A DNA stretch of 27,393 nt from Oppiella nova. Its lineage: Eukaryota > Arthropoda > Arachnida > Sarcoptiformes > Oppiidae. Of the stretch, positions 20,753 to 27,393 are shown piece after piece. Made by a program: the position numbers and the translations under genes. The notes beneath the pieces were generated by a model that was not told where the DNA came from, did no database searches, and saw only the letters and a program-made list of their open reading frames with translations. The DNA is taken from contig CAJPVJ010000356.1 of NCBI GenBank assembly GCA_905397405.1, forward strand, positions 1 through 27,393. Direction: 5' to 3'. Numbering within the stretch: the stretch's first letter is position 1; each line of letters starts with the position of its first letter.

Positions 20753-20975
20753 CTTTTAACAAGCTCAATTGTCAAACAAGAATGTATTACAAACATTTTA
20801 TGTGAATACATTTCTTAGAAATATTTTCACATCTAAATGTCAAAACAGTTTTAGTTACAGAATTAAGAAATGTTTATGCTGGTTAATACTAAATAAACGG
20901 ATAATAAAGGAAAATATAAGTCATATATTGGTATTAATATCAATATTCTGTTAAAAAAATAAATTGAAAAACCTT
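20753..20975 (-). repeat. Flank repeat B, diverged copy
   Basis: Contains AAGCTCAATTGTCAAACAAG, AGAAATATTTTCACAT and TGTTTATGCTGGTTAATACT, matching 19025-19310 and 26700-27000 with more differences. It lies between gene 2 upstream sequence and the 3' end of gene 3. Confidence 0.85.
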
Positions 20976-21095
20976 GTATAGATGAGAAAACTCAACAATA
21001 CGGTATAAAAAAGCATAAAATACTCAATAAAAACTACTTTCAAAAATGCTATCAATTTTATTCATTTTTGTTACTCATTCCGTTTGATTGAAAAT
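20975..21095 (-). repeat. Flank repeat A, copy downstream of the intact receptor gene
   Basis: Resembles the 3' flank of gene 1 (17701-17830), including its AATAAA at 21057-21062, but here it is 260 bases beyond the receptor stop and beyond the receptor's own AATAAA. It may be a remnant of an ancestral 3' flank or of a deleted copy. Confidence 0.7.
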
Positions 21096-21261
21096 ATTGT
21101 GAACTGAATTTCTCTGATATTTCTAGAAACCAATAAAAAACATTTGAAAACTCTTTATATTACTCGCGAAAAATATTGATTCAAATTCATTGCATTCAAG
21201 TTAAACTCATTTCAATAGAAATAATTTGTATGCTGACAAACACCATTTATATAAAAATATT

Positions 21262-21267
21262 TTTATT
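21262..21267 (-). terminator. Probable polyadenylation hexamer of the receptor gene
   Basis: AATAAA on the minus strand about 92 bases after the stop codon; a further one lies at 21057-21062. Confidence 0.45.
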
Positions 21268-21358
21268 AATAAATTAAATATTTGTTATGATTTGTAATTT
21301 GTAAAATATATAAAAATATAAAAACAGTATAAATCAGTAAATATGTACAGGGTCAGGT

Positions 21359-21512
21359 CTAATATTTGGCTCCATCCAGACTCCTGGTGTCATCGGTTAA
21401 CGGCTCTTCTTCGTCGGTCTCTCGACGGAAGGCTTTCTTAAACATCGGGTTTTGGAAACTGATAGCACTTTTCCATTGATCGCCGCGACTGAACAATACA
21501 TTTCGTACTTCT
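21359..21512 (-). CDS. Receptor terminal exon: cytoplasmic tail with FQNPMF
   Basis: Acceptor CTTTACAG; the exon joins AG|A to give Arg, then EVRNVLFSRG..SAISFQNPMF, the charged stretch RRETDEEEP, and ends DGAKY followed by TAG. The join is in phase (phase 2) with donor ACAG|GTAATG at 21577-21578. Without it the receptor would end six residues after the membrane helix. Confidence 0.9.
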
Positions 21513-23617
21513 CTGTAAAGAATTAAATATTTTTAAGTAAGAGTTTAAAGGGAAGAAAGTATTCACGCAATCATTACCTGTAATCGTCTCTTTTGATAAT
21601 AATAGTAATCAAGAGTACAATTATAGCGACAATCAAAACGGCAACAAATAATGTGATCCAACCCTTCTGGCTATTAGTGTCAGTCTCGGCCTCACTGTTA
21701 AACGTTTGGATCAGCGGACGTCTTGTGACTTCTGAAGTGACATCTCTTGCGGTAGAATTCGATGAAATACTTTCAGTAGTCGTCATATTCTCCAGTTCTA
21801 TGTATTCATGTGTCGGCTCTTCGCAGTTCTTATGGTCTTTGCTGAGCACCAGATGGTCGGGACAGACACATGAATACTGATGGTTGGGGGCCAACAGACA
21901 CATATGGGAACACTTGGAACAGCAGGGGTTGTGCGCTAGAGGTTGGGTCAGAGGATGGTACACATGAACACCCATTATATGTTCGTTCATTTCTCGGATA
22001 AGAGTCGTCTGGTTATGTCCCGTGAATTTGTTGCTCATATCCAACGAATAGGTGATCCAATCGCTCCAATAGAGAGTGTCCTCGAAGATAGACAATGAAA
22101 ACGGATGAAAAACTTTGTCTTGAAGTACAATCTTTCGCTGATTGGTCTCTAAATCTAAAAATTCTATTCTTCCGTATTTGGCTTCAGACCAATAAAGTCT
22201 GTCCGACACTGAATCCAATGCCAAACCGTTGGGCCACACGATTTGGTCGGCAATTAAATGCTTTTTATTCGATCCATCCATTCCTGCCGAGAAGAGTCCC
22301 GGAGTTCGGCCCCATTCCGTCCAAAACAGGCGTCCCTTCAACGGGTCGACGACAATACCTCGCGGAAGGTCTAACTGTCCGAACAGATCCGATGCACACA
22401 ATTCTTTGTCGGCATTCAGATCGCAAACAACTATTTTATTAAGCTCTGCGTCTGTGATGTAAATATTTTCGGCGACCCAATCAATGGCTAAATCTTCAGG
22501 ACTTATGAGACCCTTAGTCAACACGGGTTTGAATTCATCACCGAACAGACCGACTGAATAGACACCGGAATGTGTTTTATCCAGATCAACCCAATAGACA
22601 CGGTTTTGGGCCCCAAAGAAGTCGATTCCTACAGTTTGGGTCAACGAGTGATAGACCGGGAAATACCTATTGGTGTGAAGCCATAGCCCACGAATGCCGT
22701 CACTGTTGGAGAACATGAGAAGTGGTTCGCCCTCTTCGGCAACACAACTCCTGTTGTTCACCAGAATATAATTGTTAAGACAACTGCATTTGTAGCCGCC
22801 GTCCAGATTAATACAGGTTTGACTGCAGAGACCCTTCTCTTTGTTTAATTCGCATTCATTTTGGTCAATACATGTCTTCTCGTCTTTCCCCAACTCATAC
22901 CCTGAACGACAATAGCATTGCGCGCCTTCCGGAGCCACAAAACATAATTGCGAGCAATTCTTCGTATGACAGCCCTGTGGCTTGCATTCAGTGCCCTCGT
23001 CATCGCCCTGCGGACAGTCCTTATGATTATCACATACCCTGTAGTGTGAAATGCATTCCCCGGTCAGGCATTGATAAAATCCGTGCTCTTTATCGCAGAT
23101 TTCGTTCTTTGTTTCCTTCGGACACTTGTGCTCATCAGACATGTCATCGCAATCAGGGATACCGTCACATCTCCAGCGCGAAGGAATGCATTCGTAGTTC
23201 TGACACAAAAAGCCGGAACAGTCCACCTGTTCGGCCGTACAGTTCTTCTCATCGGCACCGTTAGCGCAGTCCTCGATTCCATCGCAAAGCCATTTGTTGG
23301 GAACACACGTGTCGTGAGTATCGTTACAACGGGTGTGGTTTACGGCACACTCTTTGACCGGCAATGACTTCAACTCTAAGTTATGACACGACTGTTCATC
23401 GGCCCAATTGCCACAATCGTCTTCGCCATCACACCTCCAGAACTGAGCGATGCATCGGTCGTTCCCGCAGTCAAAGAACTTCGAGGGACAGGTGCTAAGG
23501 GCTGAATGCAAAGTATATTTTAACTAAAAAGTCATTACAATCCCAATTGCATTTAAGCACATTACCTAAATTGAAATTAATTATAACTACAAAAACCAGT
23601 AGCTTTCGACTTATCAT
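21359..23617 (-). CDS. Small LDL/VLDL-receptor-like endocytic receptor (709 aa)
   Basis: Exons 23566-23617, 21578-23501 and 21359-21512, with introns of 64 and 65 bp. Domains: signal peptide MISRKLLVFVVIINFNL; LDLa modules at 22-56, 69-105, 112-144 and 153-190; EGF 195-228; calcium-binding EGF (DQNEC...GGYKC) 234-270; YWTD propeller about 271-540 (VYWVD, IYITD, LFWTE, LYWSE, LYWSD); EGF about 541-577; Thr/Ser-rich stalk 578-631; transmembrane helix 632-653; 56-residue cytoplasmic tail. The tail carries FQNPMF (678-683), an FxNPxF form of the NPxY endocytosis signal, then the acidic patch DEEE. This order is that of LDLR, VLDLR and lipophorin receptors, which take up lipoproteins by clathrin endocytosis (family knowledge). 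It has four LDLa modules rather than the seven or eight usual in those families. The whole ectodomain sits in one 1.9-kb exon. Specific ligand unknown. Confidence 0.93.
23566..23617 (-). CDS. Receptor first coding exon: signal peptide
   Basis: 52 bases from ATG encode 17 residues with a basic start (MISRK) and a hydrophobic core; donor TTAG|GTAATG, phase 1. The exon-intron pattern matches the paralogs at 18653-18701 and 20427-20475, which supports all three starts. Confidence 0.85.
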
Positions 23618-26600
23618 TATTTTAAAATATATATTAATTAAATTAGAATAAAACTAATTTTTATAGTCTTTACAACATATAAATAATTACAGAAATAATG
23701 AATAAATCTTGAGCTCTGCTCTGGATTGATGTTATAATTAAAATGAAAGTCAGAAAAGGTCTACACTAATTATTTATAAAAGACTGGTCCTAATAAAAGT
23801 GAAATTTTTGTTACTTTAACCTTAACTTTTAATTTGTAAAATTGAATATTTTGTGAAAAATTCCGCATATTATGACAATTGTATACCGTATTACTGTACC
23901 ACAAAATAGTCACAGTGCTAATTGTATTCATTATCATATTAGCTGTAATTCTATCGGACTATTAAGTTTGGATACTTATCAAATAAATATAAGCCTCCAA
24001 TGTCTTTCTAATCATTGAGTAAAATTTCATTGTGAACTTAACAGTGAGAATTTGTTTTCAAACACAACTACAATTCTCGCATATTGTATGTCACATAACT
24101 TTGAAGTTTATGCCGTTGAGTACGGAATTGGAAAAAGTTTATTATTATTAAATAAATAAATCAAACGCTAATAAATGTTAAAAATCTATTTCTAGAAGCA
24201 CCTAAAATGCATGGTTGAAACCATTTAAACCTTAAAACCTAAACCAATAAATATATGCAACAAAAATGATTAACATAAAGATCTCTTGTTTAGAAACTAA
24301 GAATGAATCTTATTTTCCACAATTAATTTAATTCCCTTAATATTTCTATTTTAAAATCCCATGAATCGTAGTCTTTGTTAAGTCTAAATAAGTTTTTGTT
24401 GTATTTATAATTGCACTCTATTTTTATGTGCATTTTTTCAAAACTAAAAGTTTATTTTTATAAAGTTAGTAAACATTCTCTCGAGTTTGAAATAACTTTT
24501 TTGTAGTAAATTCCTTAAACGCTGTATAATATAGCAATAATAATAATTAGGAAAAAAGTTTTGCACACAAAAAATTAGCTTTAATTTTGATAAAAGTAGA
24601 ATCATTTCGAAGAATTCTTATTTTTTATAAAGAAAAGGTCATAAATTTTAAAAAACTTATTTCAATTTATCGATAAAACGAGTAATGAAAAAGAGTATTA
24701 TATAATAAATAATGTTAGGTTTATTGCATGAAAAGTGGCGTATCTTAACTGTGGAGGCATACGTGTGTCTCCAGGAGTATCACAATCTAAACCATTAAAT
24801 GATTTGTTTTGCAATTATATGATAAATTAATTTTTCGGCAATAAATATCATTTTATTCATATAATTATGAATTTCATTTAAAGATGCATAAATTGAAATA
24901 AAATGATTAAATGCAAGAATTTTAAAGTTTGTTTATGTAATAAATCAAGAGATGATTTGTTTCTGTAAAATCGTATGCAATTTCTAGTCACAAAGTGTGA
25001 TAAAAATATATACGGGTATTATATATATAAAATATATATATATTCGCTAATCAAATATTATTTTAAACGAATAAATTTTTGATATAAAAATTTTTGGGTC
25101 ACATTTAGTGGTGTGTTTAATATCGGTATGTAAATACATGCATAGATCACAGGATTTGTAATTTGCAATACATTTTCTAGTGGTGTAGTTATTGTCTAAA
25201 CAAAATGCCAATCGTTAGCAGCGAAGATAATACATGGTATGTGAAGGGAAACAAAGTCGAGTAGTGTTTCCGTCAATGATTCAGACGATATTTCCACTGA
25301 ATCCGGTCTTTCATAACTGATATCCACATCATATTTGCATAGTTTTGCGATAATTAAATGCAATTTTTAAATAATTGAAATGATATAATGCCCGGAGAAT
25401 GACTACTCAATTAAAATGCAATTAATTATCTCATAGATGGATATAATCTCCTAGCATTGAAAAATCTGTTTTACAAATTTGTTAATCTTTTTTATTCTGA
25501 GTTCATCAGCATTCATATTCAGTACAAACATATAATAGCTTTTGAGAAAATTGTTTTATTAATTTTTCAAACACTTATATAATGTGTTTATGTAAAACTT
25601 ATTATCAAAATATCTGATTTAAATAATATAATTAGTTTAAAGGCGAAGCCGAAATGTACGCAAATTATCAGCAAATTTAAAGACAATTATAGCTTAAAAG
25701 CGTAAATAATTAAAGAGTTATGAAAAATTTATTTTTGTACTAATCTATTAAAACTTTGAAATCACGCGTTAATGTATATCTCTGTATTGATAACAGCCTT
25801 TCCACTCAATTCTTATCACAAAACATGAAATTCCGATCGATTGGTATTTTGTTGTGTTAACCACCAAACTATTTAGGAAAAAGTTATTGACAAAAACTGT
25901 TTAACATATGAAAATCCGATAATTATTTTTTAATTGACAGCCAATTGATAAGTCATTGAAATTGGCTGATTGGTAGCGAAGGCGAAACAAAACGCTATAT
26001 TATGTCTATATTATTATTAAATTGGTTATCAGTGTAAACAATATTCCCGAAGTTATTAGCCTTTGATTTATTTATAACATTATTCAGAATTTCTCGCCAA
26101 AAGCAGTTCACTTGTAATCTCTCTATCATATCAAATACATGTCGAAAGTAAATGTTCAAATTGAATGTTTAGCTTCAATATTATTCTAACGTCTGATAAA
26201 TATTATCTGTTTTTATTGCAAAAAACAAATGATCTCATGTTTTTGGATGGCATTCATTGTCGAAACGAGTGAATCATTAATTAGTTGTTCATACAAACAC
26301 AGAATCAAATAGTTGTCTACCTATACAATGAATCATTTTATTTGAAAACAACTTTTTTACGATTTTTACATATATTTATTTTTATTTAAATTATAATATG
26401 TCTGAGAGAAATAAAACTAAAAATTTCTTTTGAAACAAATACGAAATCAATTATGAATTTTATTATTAAATGAATTATTTATTTATATTTATAAATAGAC
26501 TAAAAGGCATTACTGTTATAGCCATTGAAATACATATAATTCAAATACAGTATTAACTTTTTTTTTTCTCTTAATACTATTTGGTTGCTAAGCATTCGTA

Positions 26601-26699
26601 CAAAAAAGCAAAATTCATCCTAAATTAGGACAAAAAGAATATAAAAGTTTTTAAAACTTCTTTTTTGAAACAAAAAAATTCAATTAAAATGATTTTTTA
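23618..26699. other. 3-kb AT-rich spacer upstream of the receptor, no gene seen
   Basis: No LDLa or other recognisable exon is found on either strand. It is the longest spacer in the cluster and presumably holds the receptor's promoter. Near 25938-25968 an inverted pair CAGCCAATT/AATTGGCTG gives two CCAAT cores, with a third ATTGG just after. Sequence past 26700 is the flank of gene 4. Confidence 0.6.
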
Positions 26700-27010
26700 G
26701 AATCATTGTTTAAACAAGCCCAATTGTCAAACACAAATGTATTATTTTGCTTGCATTTCCAGAAATATTTTCACATTCAAAAGTCAAAACAATTTAAGAT
26801 ACAGAAACAGATTTTAAAATGTTTATGTTGGTTAATACTAAACAAACTGATAATAAATGAAAATATAATCATAAATATAATTTTTAAAAATATGATTTAA
26901 ATAAAATATAATTTTTATTGATATTAATATAAATATAAAACTAGTGTTAACAAAAAATAAATTGAAAGTCTTATAAACGAGAGATCTTAAAAATACTGAA
27001 TAATAATAAT
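26700..27010 (-). repeat. Flank repeat B downstream of LDLR-like gene 4
   Basis: Near-identical to 19025-19310 from GAATCATTGTTTAAAC onward. Homology begins abruptly at 26700, marking one edge of a recent duplication that continues through gene 4 to the window end. Confidence 0.92.
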
Positions 27011-27090
27011 ACATTATAGAATAAAATATATATTTAAAAAACTTTAAAATATGTTCCAATTTATAAATTAGCTTGGATACTTTTCTATAA

Positions 27091-27096
27091 TTTATT
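27091..27096 (-). terminator. Probable polyadenylation hexamer of LDLR-like gene 4
   Basis: AATAAA on the minus strand, 38 bases beyond the stop, as in gene 2. Confidence 0.5.
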
Positions 27097-27133
27097 GTTG
27101 AGTCCAGGAGCTGATTAGGAATTGATAGCAGTC

Positions 27134-27393
27134 TTAAAACATCGAAATTCTCTTAAGACGGCTCCGAGTATGATGTGAATGAGAGTGTGGGTAATAGTGG
27201 GAGCGGAGTGGAAGTACATGTCGGCAAATTGAAGACAAATATGATAGAATGGGCGAGGGTAGTTTGATATACATTATAGGGTAGTATTGAGGTGATGGAG
27301 CAATTGTTGGGCTGGTAGTTGACTGAGTGGTGGTCGTTGGAGTGCCCGGATTTGGAGTAATGAAGGGTTCGTTTTGGTCAATACATGTCTTCT
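27134..27393 (-). CDS. LDLR-like gene 4, C-terminal part, cut by window edge
   Basis: Open from the right edge to TAA at 27134-27136. The frame gives part of the EGF end (KTCIDQNEPFITPNPG), the Thr-rich linker, QYYPIMYIKLPSPILSYLSS, and the basic C-terminus ending RLKRISMF. It is nearly identical to gene 2, differing by one Thr-to-Ser change and an in-frame 15-bp deletion that removes five residues of the His/Arg-rich tail. The N-terminal LDLa modules and signal exon should lie beyond base 27393. Probably a recent full copy of the secreted gene 2. Confidence 0.85.
   Translation of the reverse strand, partial: KTCIDQNEPFITPNPGTPTTTTQSTTSPTIAPSPQYYPIMYIKLPSPILSYLSSICRHVLPLRSHYYPHSHSHHTRSRLKRISMF

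Noticed and set aside
22095-22462. Plus-strand frames over the YWTD region
   Set aside because: Antisense to a well supported propeller exon.

Overview
The window is nuclear DNA from an AT-rich animal genome. Coding exons are interrupted by GT-AG introns, flanks are strongly AT-rich, and GA/CT microsatellites recur. The protein content (a frequenin/NCS-1 calcium sensor and LDL-receptor-type proteins) fits an arthropod, and the many 61-65 bp introns would suit a mite or other compact arthropod genome. The taxon is inference; no species can be named from the sequence.

Layout. (1) 1-1998: an element-like segment bounded by a perfect 127-bp inverted repeat, with no convincing gene inside. (2) 1999-11146: AT-rich sequence without a recognised gene. 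It holds a perfect 128-bp tandem duplication (2425-2680), a ~0.58-kb tandem duplication with a nested third partial copy (6603-7860), GA/CT microsatellites, and clusters of TACAGTA/TACTGTA palindromes. (3) 11147-15419, plus strand: seven coding exons of a neuronal calcium sensor (NCS-1/frequenin), 167 residues from EF-hand 1 to the stop; the first coding exon (Met-Gly start) is not found in the window. (4) 17798-27393, minus strand: a tandem family of four LDL-receptor-like genes, convergent to the NCS gene.

The LDLR-like cluster is the main point of interest. One member (21359-23617) is a complete small receptor: signal peptide, four LDLa modules, two EGF modules, YWTD propeller, third EGF, transmembrane helix and a cytoplasmic tail with an FxNPxF internalisation motif (709 aa in three exons). 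Two others (17925-18701 and 19470-20475) have their own signal-peptide exon and LDLa modules, but stop before the propeller and switch to a Thr/Ser/Pro-rich linker followed by a shared tail, YYPxxYIKLPSPILSYLS, that I do not recognise. They lack a transmembrane segment and are predicted to be secreted. A fourth copy, almost identical to the second, is cut by the right edge (27134-27393).

Working model (inference): a lipoprotein/yolk-type endocytic receptor was duplicated in tandem, and some copies became soluble ligand-binding proteins, possibly carriers, decoys or modulators of the intact receptor. The signal-peptide exons, the first intron, part of the upstream sequence and the 3' flanks are shared between copies, so these look like functioning genes rather than debris. 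The copy at the right edge shows that duplication or gene conversion is recent or continuing.
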